Origin: Archivesica marissinica
Lineage: Eukaryota; Mollusca; Bivalvia; Venerida; Vesicomyidae
Direction of reading: 5' to 3'
DNA: 64,000 nucleotides
NCBI GenBank assembly: GCA_014843695.1
Contig: CM026403.1
Location: 43,927,516-43,991,515 of the forward strand
This document shows, in pieces, positions 24,746-36,003 of the stretch. Position 1 is the first letter of the stretch. Every line of letters starts with the position of its first letter. The notes under the pieces are model-generated. The model had not been told where the DNA came from. It searched no databases and worked only from the letters and a program-made list of their open reading frames with translations. The position numbers were made by a program, and so were the translations under genes.

Positions 24746-25807
24746 TTAAATCTCAAAAGCACGTTCTCGCCAATGTTGTATGAGCTTACGACCTGTTTTT
24801 GAAATTGTTCTTAATCTTGCCAGGTTCGCTAATGTTTTCAAATGTCTATCAATACGTTTTGAACGCCCATATGCTTTACTGGAGCCAGCTTCAACACGAG
24901 CAAAGTAAATGACAAACGGTGATCGATTTCCTAAAATGCGTTTTGGCGTTTTATTTATTATTGATGTAACTTTTGGCAAACCATCAGCCCAGTTAAGCCC
25001 ACCGCTCTCTGCAGTTGCAACACGGAGTTTGTTTTTCAGTGTTATATTCGCGCGCTCACATTTGCCTTGAGATTGTGGGTGATACGGTGAAGAGTTTATC
25101 TATCTATCGAGTTCCGCTCACAAAGCAGTTTCACATGTCCTTGAAACTCAGTCCCTCGGTCACACTGCAGGATCGTTGGTGCTCCATGTTCATGCATTAT
25201 CTCTTGTAATGCATCTGCAACGGTTGCAGAGTTCTTGTTTGTGAGAGGCCGAGTTATCAGTAATCAAGAATAAACATCAAGCACCTGCAATATATAGTTG
25301 TAGGTTTTACCATTGGATATGACGGCGTCTCCGCATTTCAATGAGATCAATTTGCCAACGTTGCCCAGGAACTTTAGCTGTAATGGTCTTTGGCTGCGGT
25401 TTATTTAAAAACCTTGGGCGCTGCTGCTGATACCGTTTACTTGCTTCTAATACATCGATGAACCTTCTTTCTGATATTCCTACGTACGTTTCCTTAAGCT
25501 TCACGTACAGCGACCGCACCGCAATGCCGAGATTTCTCGAAAACTCGTCTTTGATTATTTTTGTTTCTTCCCCATTTTTCAAAACAACTTTTCCATCGAG
25601 AGTCAATTGACCATTTTCGTTTATGGCAAACTGTTTTCCCCAACGTTTATATAAGTAGATAGCCTTTCTTTGTTCGGCATTGCGCATTCCAACCGGAGTC
25701 TTGAATGATCTCTTAACGAGGGCCCGCAACGCTTCGTGTTTCGTCTGAGTCAGAAGTCCTATTTTTGCATTTGTCATTCTGAAAAAAAGAGAAAATGGTT
25801 GGTTCAA
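24746..25807 (-). pseudogene. KRBA2-like / Ginger-type integrase (rve), broken
   Basis: The N-terminal part (25807 downwards) has MRNAEQRKAIYLYKRWGKQF, LYVKLKETYVGISERRF and PGQRWQIDLIEM, the linker and first catalytic strand of KRBA2-like integrases. In other frames the core continues with LQCDRGTEFQGHVKLL (second catalytic Asp, 'DRGTEF') and SSPYHPQSQGKCERAN (third acidic residue Glu). Then GGLNWADGLPKVTSIINKTP and LGNRSPFVIYF follow down to 24746. At least two frame changes and in-frame stops separate these blocks around 25000-25310, so the copy is inactive. Ginger-type DNA transposons use such retrovirus-like integrases. An F-box frame follows immediately. Confidence 0.75.
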
Positions 25808-25897
25808 ACATAATTATAACTATAATTGTGCCAATGGCGCGCCGTTGCGTATCCCTGCGCTGTTTATCGAATGATTGTATCTCATAGCAGTACTACT

Positions 25898-27277
25898 GTG
25901 TTCCGTTAAGGCCATCATAATACCGCTATCCGGTCAATACTACGATAGCACGATAACGATAGCAAAACAGTACGATACTACGATAACGATAGTACGATAA
26001 CAGTAGCACGAGACCACGATAATGAGAGTACGATATATATTATATCATTATCGTGGTATCGTACTACCGTTATCGTGCTATCGTATTATCGTTATCATGC
26101 TATCGTACTCTCGTCTTCCGGAGAGCATGTGCCTTCGTGTTGCGCTGGTAATTCTGGGTCAGCCGACGGTGTTCGTAATATCCATCGTAATATCGCTATT
26201 AGGTCGATACAATGATAGCACGATAGTACGAGACCACGATAACGATAGTACGCTACTATATAGGGATGAGGTGGATGTTATAGGTAGGGAGGTTGCTGTT
26301 ACAGAGATGGCGGATGGTGGTGGCTGTTACAGGGCGGAAGTTGGTTGTTACAGCTAGGGAGGGAGATTGCTATTATAGGGATGGAGGTGGCTGTTACAGG
26401 GAGGGGCTGTTATAGACATGCGGCTGTTGTATGGAGTGGCTGATATAGGGAGGGAGACGGCTGTTGTAGGGAGATACGTCGCTGTTATAGCCTCACATGG
26501 AGGGAGCCGTCTATTATAGAGAGGGAGACGGCTGCTATAGGGATGGAGATGGCTGTTACAGAGATGGGGCTGATATAGGGAGGGAACTGTTATATGGAAA
26601 GACATGCTGTTATAGGGGGGAGACGGTAGTTATAGTGAGATTGGTGTATGTTATATATAGAGAGAGAATGGCTGTGATATGGAGAGAGACGTATTATCGT
26701 TATCATGGTATCGTGGTCTCGTACTGTCGTTATCATGGTCTCGTACTATCGATATCGTGGTCTCGTACTATCGCGAGTTCGTGCTATCATAGTATCGACT
26801 CGATAGCGATCGTACGATAACGAAAGCACGACATTTACGATATCGTGGTCTCGTACTATCGTGCTATCATAGTATCGACTCGATAGCGATCGTACGATAA
26901 CGAAAGCACGACATTTACGATATCGTGGTCTCGTACTATCGCGATTTCGTGCTATCATAGTATCGACTCGATAGCGATCGTACGATAACGAAAGCACGAC
27001 ATTTACGATATCGTGGTCTCGTACTATTGTGCTATCATAGTATCGACTCGATAGCGATCGTACGATAACGAAAGCACGACATTTACGATATCGTGGTCTC
27101 GTACTATCGTGCTATCATAGTATCGACTCGATAGCGATCGTACGATAACGAAAGCACGACATTTACGATATCGTGGTCTCGTACTATCGTGCTATCGTAT
27201 CGTATTGTCGTGCAATCGTTATCGCGATATCGTAGTATCGACCAGATAGCGAAATTACGACGGCCTTAACGGAACAC
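25898..27277. mobile_element. Non-autonomous foldback element with CGATAG satellite interior
   Basis: Terminal inverted repeats GTGTTCCGTTAAGGCC (25898-25913) and its exact complement (27262-27277) continue inward as near-complementary CGATAC/ACGATAGCACGATAACG sequence. The interior is dominated by palindromic TATCGTGCTATCGTACTATC words. It contains a G-rich GGGAGGCGGCTGTTATAGG-type minisatellite (26270-26690) and an 80-bp tandem array (26783-27190). No coding capacity. It would readily form hairpins. Confidence 0.75.
26783..27190 (+). repeat. 80-bp tandem repeat, five units
   Basis: The string AGTATCGACTCGATAGCGAT starts at 26791, 26871, 26959, 27039 and 27119. The periods are 80, 88, 80 and 80. 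The 88-bp unit carries an 8-base insertion (GCGATTTC), and a similar insertion (GCGAGTTC) precedes the first unit. High identity between units implies recent expansion. Confidence 0.9.
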
Positions 27278-28382
27278 CGTACGATCCGCATGTGATAGCC
27301 GCGTGCTCCAAGTACCACAAATAAGGGCTTTTCAAGAAAAAGGTAACGGTGGAGGAAAGGCCTGGACTGAATTAAAATGCTGTGGGGGTCGGCAATAATT
27401 TCAATTCTGGGGGTGCGGGTTATGTGCGCCTATATGTATTATACATTTACCATATCAAAATTGTGTGGGGTGGGTGTAAAATAATTTCAATTCTGGGAGT
27501 GGGCGTCTAAAAGGCCAGTAATCCCCCCACCCCCTCTTACTTTTTTCTGGAAAAACCCTAAAGTTATAGTGGCCTATCTAACATTAATTTAATATAGATA
27601 CAGAGCATTTTCCGATCCCCCAGCAAGGCCACATCAACTACACATGTAAGAGTTTACCCCAACAAAATCTAAAAATGCTACATAACAAGAGCTGTCGGAG
27701 GGACAGCGCGCTAAAAATTGCTCATGTTCAAACCCAACTGAGATCTTTAGCTATAAAGCTAAGTTTAAAATCTGGTTTCGATCCATTAACGTGGGTACAA
27801 ACTCATGTGTTTACGCACGACAACATGTCATTTTTGAAGTCTAAAAAGGGTCATAACTCTTAAAACAAGTTAGCACAAATTACCAAGATTTAAAACTCAA
27901 TAGATATTGTTAAAATTATGCTATATAATAATTCAAATTTAGTCGGAATCCGTTAAGATTTACATATTCTAAAGTGCAAAAATTGCATTAGCGGATACTA
28001 GGCCATCCTGCATGCCAAATATCTAACGTCTGTGCTATGTGGTTTCGAAGTTGATTTTTAAAGTATTTTCCTATATAACACTAGGTAAAATAAAGTGACC
28101 TCCAGGGTGGGGCCAATAATTTTGCCTGTATTACTATGCCCCCACTATTTTATAGGATTGATGATCTAGATGCAAACAATTTAAAGTGCAACTCCATTTC
28201 GATATGCAAACATTTTAAAGTGCAGCTCCATTTTGATATGCACACGTTTTAAAGTGCAACTCCATTTTGATATAGAGTACCGTTGAACCAAGTTTTAATC
28301 TTTACCTTTAATAGGATGTATGTAATTGTCCTGACAAGCCGACTTGATTAAAGCCACATTTCTGCACACATCAAATCAACTG
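27278..28382. repeat. Non-coding; dispersed repeat with GAGCTGTC motif
   Basis: From 27683 the string AACAAGAGCTGTCGGAGGGA and then CAGCGCGCT resembles the start of another dispersed repeat of the kind I associate with bivalve genomes, extending to about 27990. Near 28170-28270 the phrase AAAGTGCAACTCCATTTTGA is repeated three times. No gene is seen. Confidence 0.45.
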
Positions 28383-29897
28383 CAAGTCAAGTCAAAATCC
28401 TTTATTTCTCTCAATTCATGTTAGCATGAACACATGAGGTTATACATGTAAATATGTTACAAGAGGCTCTTTGAACGACATTACAAACAATATATAAAAC
28501 ACACTGATTTACAGTAGCATATTACATGTAATGCAAATATATAAATAAGTATAAAGGAATTATCCCAATATCATATCCCAAGCAAAATTGTTTTCATGAA
28601 TTTGCATAGTTTCAGAAATTCTGATCCGTTCGTAGTATTTACGAGCTGTTCCATCTTAAATGTGTTTGGACGACGGTAATAATATGGCTTTATATACTTT
28701 TTCCTGTTATCAATTAAATTCGGACATTCTAATAAATAAATAATGTAATTCGTCGCCAATCTTGTCATTACAAAAGTTCTAAGGTTAATAGGGATTCTGG
28801 CCCAATTTCCTGTTTCAATTGGAAGACGGTGATTTCTAGTCCTAAATCTAATTATATACGGTAGAACTGCCTTAGGAGTAGATGACAAATAACTTTCAAA
28901 TTTCAACTCCTTTTTGAAAATCCTATAGAAGGTACTATTGCTCGAGTTGTCAACTTGTGAGTACCACTCATTTATGAACAGGTCCTGCAGTTTTTGGTTA
29001 ACTGTCAATCTAAGCCATTTAGTGTTTTGAGGGTAATGGTCATATCAAATGTTGTTTAGACCGCATTTATACAATATATTTCTGACATTAAAAAGCCATG
29101 GAGATTTTTTCTTAAGTGTCTCGTTCGTGTAGTTATTTGACATTACATATATGCTATTATACACAACGGTGCAAAGTTTTTCTGGTACGATGTTTATGTT
29201 GCAGTTGATTATACGTGTCCAGAAGGCTATTATTCGTGATTCTATCTCTATTCGTAACAGCATACTACCAGTTTCCCCATTGACCATGTAATTTGGTGAG
29301 GATCTTTTCATATTTAAAATGTATTTCAAAAATGTTAGTTGTACACGTTCAATGACAAAATTTCCGTACCCCCAACTTTCTGAACCATATAGTAAAATAG
29401 GCTTTACAGTTTTATTAAACAGGTCAATTTGTATATCAATAGGTAGACTTAATCGATTTGAATTCCTTATCAAACTATACATCGCTCTAGTGGCCTGAGA
29501 AGCAATATGATTTTTACATCTATAAAATGAACCACTTCTACAAAAGTAAATTCCTAAATATTTATATTCATTTACTATTTCTAATGGTTGGTCGTTAAAC
29601 ATAAAATTATAGACTGGTTGTCTTCCTTTTGAAAAAATGATAATTTTAGATTTCGATGTATTGACTGTTAGTTTCCATTCATTGCAATAATTTTCATAAG
29701 CCTTTAGAGCTTGTTTAAAGTCATATTCTGATTCTGATAAGATAACAGTATCATCGGCGTACAGTAAAATAAATATTTTGAAAAAATATGTAATTCATTT
29801 ACTTGTTCTTCAGTTGCAATACTAACACCTTCGTTATTCTGGTTTTGCAAAAAATAAGTGTTTAAATCATTTAGACATAGAGAAAAGAGAAGACATA
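28383..29897 (-). pseudogene. Non-LTR retrotransposon, 5'-truncated copy 1
   Basis: Starting inside the reverse transcriptase at about 29897 the minus strand reads FSLCLNDLN, a frameshift, then FILLYADDTVILSESEYDF (the YADD catalytic motif). NEYKYLGIYFCRSGSF and VKPILLYGSESWGYGN follow. The C-terminal frame (28571-29008) has KLQDLFINEWYSQVDNSSNS and FRTRNHRLPIETGNW and a decayed zinc region. The tail near 28383 reads (minus) AAATAAAGGATTTTGAC. Loss of the endonuclease and N-terminal RT is the 5' truncation expected for LINEs. Family assignment beyond Jockey/CR1-like is not possible by eye. Confidence 0.75.
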
Positions 29898-30500
29898 CCT
29901 TAATTATACTCGTGAACCGACCTTGGCAAGCGACTGTATCGGAATGAGACAGCCTCGCGCTTTTAACGCCGCAGATCCCTGCAAAATGACTTCAAACGGT
30001 TCCGAATAAGGAGTCGGAAGTCTTTTGATCTGACGCTGACAACCTTGCCGCGAAATGACTTCAAACGGTCACCACCAAAACACCGGTCGGCAGAGTTACG
30101 TTTTGCAATGAACGTTTTTGGCGTAGTCAAAATATTGGTAATCCATAATTAAATAAACGATGCATTTTGACATGCCCACTTTTATATACTAGAAAATGCA
30201 AACATGAAATGGGCAAAAGGTTCTTCATTGTTAAGATGATGATGACTGTGATGATGAATATTGCGATGATGATGGTGATGCTTATTGTGATGATGATGAT
30301 GATGATGATATTGATGATGATGATAACGTCCACAACGATTGTGATTTGTTGTTTTTGATGAGGTTGATTGAGGAATAAATGAGTACAACTTAAGGTAAAC
30401 AAGGAAATCGGTGGAACCGATGAATGCTCCCCAAACTCGGTGCTTGACCGAGACTTGCTTTTTATAATAAACAAGTGAAGGCAGTATTGCTAAGCAATAC
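29898..30500. repeat. Non-coding; (GAT)n microsatellite at 30232-30330
   Basis: About 100 bp of GATGAT-type trinucleotides in an otherwise featureless stretch. Apparent Met- or His-rich frames come from it. Confidence 0.8.
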
Positions 30501-30973
30501 AAAGGCCCCTACCGGTTTATAAATTTGACCCAAGTATCATGACAATCCTTCAATGGGTTTAGGAGATAAGGACCTGGCACAAAATATAGTCACTAGACCT
30601 TTGACCTCTAAGTGCGACCTTGACATTGAACCGGTGTGGTTGGAACATGGGTTCTGCACGTCGTCTCAATGTGGTGAACAGTTGACCCAAGTATCATGAA
30701 AATCCATCAAGGGGTTTAGGAGATATGTACCGGACATGAAATGTAGGCACTTGACTTTTGACCTGAAAGTGCGACCTTGACTTTGAACCTACATGGCTGG
30801 AACATGGGTTCTGCACGTCATCTCGATCTCGATGAGGTGAACATTTGTCCCAAGTTTTGTGAAAATCCTTCAAGAGGTTTAGGAGATATGGACCAGGCAC
30901 GATGGGATGGGCGGACGGAATCGACCAATTCTATAGTCCCCATTACCGGGTCTTCGACCAGTAGGGGCCTAAC
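30501..30973. mobile_element. MITE-like element with GGCCCCTAC termini
   Basis: It begins AGGCCCCTACCGG and ends CCAGTAGGGGCCT, imperfect inverted ends. Inside, the phrase TGACCCAAGTATCATGA, then AATCC, GGGTTTAGGAGAT and TGCGACCTTGAC recurs in units of about 170-180 bp, two and a half times. No coding capacity. Confidence 0.65.
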
Positions 30974-31225
30974 AAGCCTTTAATAAAGTGAAAATGGGAC
31001 ATAATTCAGTAAGTACAACACAGCGCGTTATGGTTCTTGCGCTCTGCACTCCGCCTCATTGCCCTCTATCACTGCTTCAAATTTCGTTTTATTACCTTCA
31101 ATACTTTTCGAGTTATGCTCCGGACAAGCACATAATAAGGTGAAAAGGGGAGATAATTCAGTAGGTACATCACAGAGATTTATTGTTCTCGTGCTCTATA
31201 CACCGCCTCATTTCCCTCTATCACC
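30974..31225 (+). repeat. Dispersed repeat, left part
   Basis: The phrase GAGATAATTCAGTAGGTACA, then GTTATGGTTCTTGCGCTCTG and CTTTTCGAGTTATGCTC, occurs about twice here. It continues at 32190-32510, where GAGATAATTCATCAATGACA and TTTTTCGAGTTATGCTCTGG reappear. The two parts look like one repeat split by the insertion at 31226-32190. Confidence 0.6.
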
Positions 31226-32190
31226 GTTGTGCAAAAGATAGAAAAAACAAACAATATTTTTGCACGAATAAATTATTGTCATATATAAATAGAAATGTAT
31301 TATATATTAAATACATTTATTTATTTATATATATGACACATTGTTAACCATGTAAGATTATGATTATTATGTAATATGTATAATCGTCTGCTATTATTTT
31401 CGCGCCTAAATTATCAGTTCTCTGTTTGCGCAGGAACAAATTATATTTTGACACCACCGAGTGCAGGTGGTCAGTTATGTAAGATAATCGCCGCTTTCTT
31501 GATGACATAGAAACATGTAATAATATTGTATAACATCACAGATGTTTGGCGCCGTTATGTCTGTTATAGTAGTTAATTTTGCTATTTAAGAAATGAAAAA
31601 TGATGAAGAAATTAGTGCATTGTTATCCAGCCATGGAAGCGTTAAGGAAATATGTAACTCACTATTAGAATATAAACTGTTTCTATGATAGTTAGAAAAA
31701 TTAATATTTAAAGAAGTATTAACTCTTAAATATTAAAGTTGTATTAAATACGTGAACGGAAGATAATTCGGCCTTTTAAGAAACGATTGTTGTGGCTAAT
31801 ATATCTATTGGAATAGTTTGATAAAGGAAGGGAATTAGTATAGTCATAGAACGATTAGGAACACATTGAAATAGTGCGGCGAATAATAAGATACGAGATA
31901 TCACGAATATATGATACATGTATAGATATAAAATAAAGGAGATTGTTGTAAATGATATTATACAAAGGGAAATGATAGAATCTGTTGAGTTATAATATAT
32001 GAAGGACCGTAGAGAAACCCCCTAGACAACTCCAGCGAGTCTACGATAGGATAGACCCTGGTTAGAGCATTATTGAAGGACCGTAGAGAAACCCCCTAGA
32101 CAACTCCAGCGAGTCTACCATAGGATAGACCCTGGTTAGAGCATTAATATCGGAACATAGACATAACAAGAAAGAGAGGCTTGTGACAGC
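31226..32190. other. ~960-bp insertion, possible solo LTR; 75-bp tandem duplication
   Basis: AT-rich DNA with no open frame interrupts the dispersed repeat between CCCTCTATCACC and GTTTCAAGTT. At 31999-32148 a 75-bp unit (GAAGGACCGTAGAGAAACCC, then CCTAGACAACTCCAGCGAGT) is duplicated with one or two differences. A solo LTR is one explanation, but I see no TG...CA ends with a target duplication, so this stays open. Confidence 0.4.
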
Positions 32191-32518
32191 GTTTCAAGTT
32201 TAATTATATTTCATTCAATACTTTATACGAGTTATGCTACAGCAAGCATTTAATAAAGTGAAAAGGGAGATAATTCATCAATGACAATACAGAGAGTTAT
32301 GGTTCTTGCGATCTGCTCTCCATCTCATTGCCCTCCATCACAGATTCAAGTTTCATTTGATTTCCTTCTATGTTTTTCGAGTTATGCTCTGGACAAGAAG
32401 TACCCGGACGAACGGACGGACGGACGAACAAACGGACAGAAAGAGTGGCAACTATATGCTCTCCCTTTGGGGAGCATGAACATAGTCAGTAGTTTAATAT
32501 GTTTTAGTAGTTGACAAC
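32191..32518 (+). repeat. Dispersed repeat, right part
   Basis: Continuation of the repeat at 30974-31225. It ends with ACGAACGGACGGACGGACGA and CTCTCCCTTTGGGGAGCATG, the latter a small hairpin. Confidence 0.55.
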
Positions 32519-32658
32519 AGAGGAGCTCAATGCGGGACGATCGGGCATATTGACGCATTGAAGCTCTATCGGACAGGAGCTCTATGCGGTTCTTTAACGA
32601 CGCATATAACTCCTCGTGGAGCTCTATGGGTTAGGAGCTCTCTCTATGCGGCGTAACA
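32519..32658 (-). repeat. Right end of the possible 12.5-kb transposon
   Basis: Inverted partner of 20191-20345. GAGCTCTATGGGTTAGGAGC followed by TCTCTCTATGCGGCGTAACA is the complement of the left terminus apart from one substitution and a 4-base insertion. GAGCTCTATGCGG words recur four times. It ends TAACA at 32658. Confidence 0.5.
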
Positions 32659-33266
32659 GTGTTCTGAATCGATATTATAGGCATGAACGAGTCCATGTAA
32701 TGTTATTTTACAAGAAAGAGCAGTGCCTTTGTTGCTATTTAAAGATATTGTTTAGGCTGTAACTTTTATCAGTAATTAAACTATATTTCATGGACGTCAA
32801 ATTAAGTGTAAAGTTAAATAATGCTTCCAGGAGACGTCCAATACTGAATAAAGTTTAAAATATATTAACACGTCACTTAGCTCAACTACGTCACCTACTA
32901 GACTACAAACAAAACGTAACACATTATACATGTCCAATTTTGTAGCACTTGTGTGACAGAATTTACACATTGTATACATGGCTGATATATATGCATTGCA
33001 ACTCGTACATAACATGTATCGTCATGAACAAATTGTACCAGATAAATAATACACACCATAATCATTGTTAGTATCTAGTATTAACGGAACCACACACAAA
33101 AACCAAACTCTGCTTGCAATCGGCAAGACTTGCGATCGTTTATGTACAAAACAAATGTTTACAAATCTCTTGATAGATCCCATTCACAAACCAATTAAAT
33201 GACGAAATTGCTTGCGAAACGATCTAAGTTTAGCATAGAACTGACGAACAATCGCACCATATCACA
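32659..33266. other. Non-coding DNA
   Basis: No coding pattern or repeats were recognised. Confidence 0.5.
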
Positions 33267-34318
33267 TGACAGAACAGAACAGAACATCTCTTTTTTTCAC
33301 TCTATACATGTATAAACATGCAAACATGAGGTTTTCACAATTGACAAAACATACAAACGAGGCTACAATACATTTAGACATACTGAGAAATATACATTTT
33401 ATCAAAATATATCCGAAAACAATTGAATAAAAATTAACAGTCTTGATTTCGTCATGCCTTTTGGTAATTTAACTGATTTTCATCTAATCCAAATGTCGGC
33501 CATTTAGTATTTCGCCAATATGGGGCGTTTGTCCCGGCTCATTTTTTGGATAATACATTTTACGAACTTACATAATTTAATGAATTCTGGCTTATTTTTA
33601 GTACACATTAGATTTTCCAGTTTAAACATGTTTGGTCTATGGAAATATATAGGCTTCAAATATCTGTTCCTTTTGTCGTTAAATTGCGGACATTCAAATA
33701 AATAATGGAATTAGTCGCCAATTTTATCCTGACAAATGTTACAAAATCTTTGATTTATAGGCGTTCTTAGCCAATTTCCAGTTTCTATTGGTAGTCGATG
33801 ATTTCTAGTTCTAAATTTTATAAAATAGTACAACAGTTGATTTCCTAACTCCGCTAAGTAGGGTTCGATACCGAATGTCTTTTTAAAAACTCTGTAAAAC
33901 ATACTATTACTCGAGTTATCAATTTTAGAATACCATTCATTAAGAAATAGATCTTTTAATTTTTGTTTCACAGCCAGTTTAAGCCAATTAAAATTTGTTT
34001 GTATATTGTCAAACCACACATTTACAAGGCCACATTTTATCAGAATAGTTTTAACATTGTACATTCATTTTTTGTCATTTTAAATGTGTCATCATCTAGT
34101 CCAATTGTGGAAAGTAGTGTTTGTTTATAAACAAGTGTAGATAATTTGTGGACGTTTCGACCAGAATGCTATAACTCTTGCTTCAATATTGAGTGACAAG
34201 GGCATACATCCAGTTTCTCCATAGACAAAATAGTTAGGGGTTGATCTGTTTAACTTAAGTATATGTTTCCCCATATTTCTGCTCCGTATAGTAAAATTGG
34301 CTTAATTGTTTTATTAAA
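33267..34318 (-). pseudogene. Non-LTR retrotransposon, copy 2 (3' part)
   Basis: The minus strand shows NKTIKPILLYGAE, then LKDLFLNEWYSKIDNSSNS, FRTRNHRLPIETGNWLRTPI and RFCNICQDKIGD (the C-terminal zinc knuckle), then a 3' UTR down to a GTTCT-rich tail near 33267. The coding match to copy 1 continues on the far side of the TA-inserting MITE (36758 to about 36775), where the residues before NKT are found. So the MITE landed inside this copy. Several stops and frameshifts make it inactive. Its 3' tail (33445-33537) recurs inverted at 38183-38270. Confidence 0.75.
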
Positions 34319-34507
34319 TACCGTATTTAGCTATGTATAGTGCGCTATCGTGTATAATGCGCACCCACGATTTGGCACGAAAATCGGGGAAAAACTGAGT
34401 TCCGATGTATAATGCGCACGTGAAAAACGCAATTTTCCCAGTCAAAATTTAACATTTTTCAAGAATCGTTAAAAATTGTGCTCCGTGATTTTTACAACTT
34501 ATATTAA

Positions 34508-36003
34508 CCCTTTATATTCGGGATACACATCCGTGTGTAATTACCCTTTCCATTCGGGATACACATTCATGTGTATTTTGGAGAGGTGACATGTACACAG
34601 CTGATTTTTGTCAAATTTGTCGTAAATAATAGCTCTTCCGGTTTCGTTTTCACTGCGTAACGTTTTGCGCAGTTAGACAGGTACTCGCCGCGAATTTTAA
34701 AACAGCCAGGAAGTGAAAAAAAAACATTTTTCGAAGCGATATTTTCAGAAATTTCGATCGTAGAATAATAATGGCGGATGGATCTGACTTGATTAGTGAT
34801 GGGAGCTATGTAGAGGTGGATTTTGATGAGACTATCGACGATTTTGTTGGGAATGGGCATGATAGAGGCCGTTTAGACTTTGACGAGATTGATCGGTACC
34901 GTGATCCATTGTTAGATGGATTTTTTGCGTCGGATTCGGAGGAGGACGATGACGATTTTGATGGGTTTCACGAGCAATGGGTCCAGGATGGGTTTACCAC
35001 TCGTATGAAACGCCGATTCACCATGCATCCAGGTGCTTCAGAACAACACCCTGAAGAAGCCCAACCCATGCATTATTTTGACATCCTTTGGGGGCAGGAA
35101 CTCTGGAAACACCTGGTAACAGAGACCAACTGTTAAGCCGAACAGGAAAGGACCAGAAACCCGCCTCCACCTTTTGCACCGAAGTGGACGCCTGTTGATG
35201 TGCCTACCACAGTGGCTGTACCCAGTGCCAGGTACCAGTGTGTACCAAGTGTGTTGCTGAACACATACTTAGTGCAGTCTGACAGTGCTTACGACAAACA
35301 GACAACAATCAAACAGATGTAGATATGTATAGTTCAGGAACAAATCAAAAATACCAACAAAAAACAATACAATTTTTAAAACAATTCAATGATATTTAAG
35401 TTTTAAATAAAATAATTTCATTTGGACACTAACCCAGCTATTATATATTATAAAATATGGAATACCAGCAGAATAAACAGAAGAAGACCTGTGTATATAG
35501 TGTGAATACCAGTGTAGTGTTTTGTGTTGTTTTTTTATCTCAGAAGTTCTTTCCAAATTGGAGAGGCAGTGGTTTTATTGAAAAATTCATATCTTTGGAA
35601 ATATATGGAATAATTTAAATTTTTTTGGGTGCTTTTGTAATGCTTAAAATTGTGCATAATCCATACATTGGATTATATTCTTTATGTTGGATGGTAATAC
35701 CAGTAATAAAGCCTGAAGACGGGGGTAGGATTTTCGTTGTGGCCCAAATTTAATTTTATCCAAAGTGTTTACTAATATTCCTTTTTATTGTGCATGCAAA
35801 ATTTTGTTATGTTATATGCATGATATGAAGAATTTTATTACCTTTCCAAAAATATATAGTTATAGGGGTGTTTATGAAGCATAATAAACAGCATATGCAT
35901 TTAAATGTAACTACCATCAAAACAAAAGTGGATTAACAGATTTCTGATAAAATGTCCAGATATTCAGAGGTCCTTATCTGAAAGGGGTCCAGAATACAAA
36001 GGG
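34508..36003 (+). mobile_element. piggyBac-type element, internally deleted
   Basis: Flanked by TTAA at 34504-34507 and 36004-36007. Terminal inverted repeats are CCCTTTATATTC and GAATACAAAGGG (11 of 12 matching). A subterminal direct duplication (CATTCGGGATACACA) follows the left end. The element is 1496 bp, far shorter than an autonomous piggyBac, and keeps only the ends of the transposase gene. The same site without insertion is visible in the MITE copy at about 8150, which confirms the boundaries. Confidence 0.9.
34771..35340 (+). pseudogene. piggyBac transposase remnant (N-terminus plus zinc tail)
   Basis: From ATG 34771 an acidic N-terminus (VDFDETIDDF, SDSEEDDDDFDGF) leads to PMHYFDILWGQELWKHLVTE, the conserved start of the PGBD transposase domain. 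A TAA at 35134-35136 interrupts, and the same frame continues FAPKWTPVDVPT. The catalytic DDD core is absent. Soon after, in another frame, VPVCTKCVAEH represents the cysteine-rich C-terminal zinc domain. Full proteins are roughly 550-600 residues, so about 350 residues are deleted. Confidence 0.8.

Noticed and set aside
31226..32190. Solo LTR of a Gypsy or BEL element
   Set aside because: The insertion is real, but no TG...CA ends with flanking target duplication or primer-binding context could be shown, so it is left unclassified.
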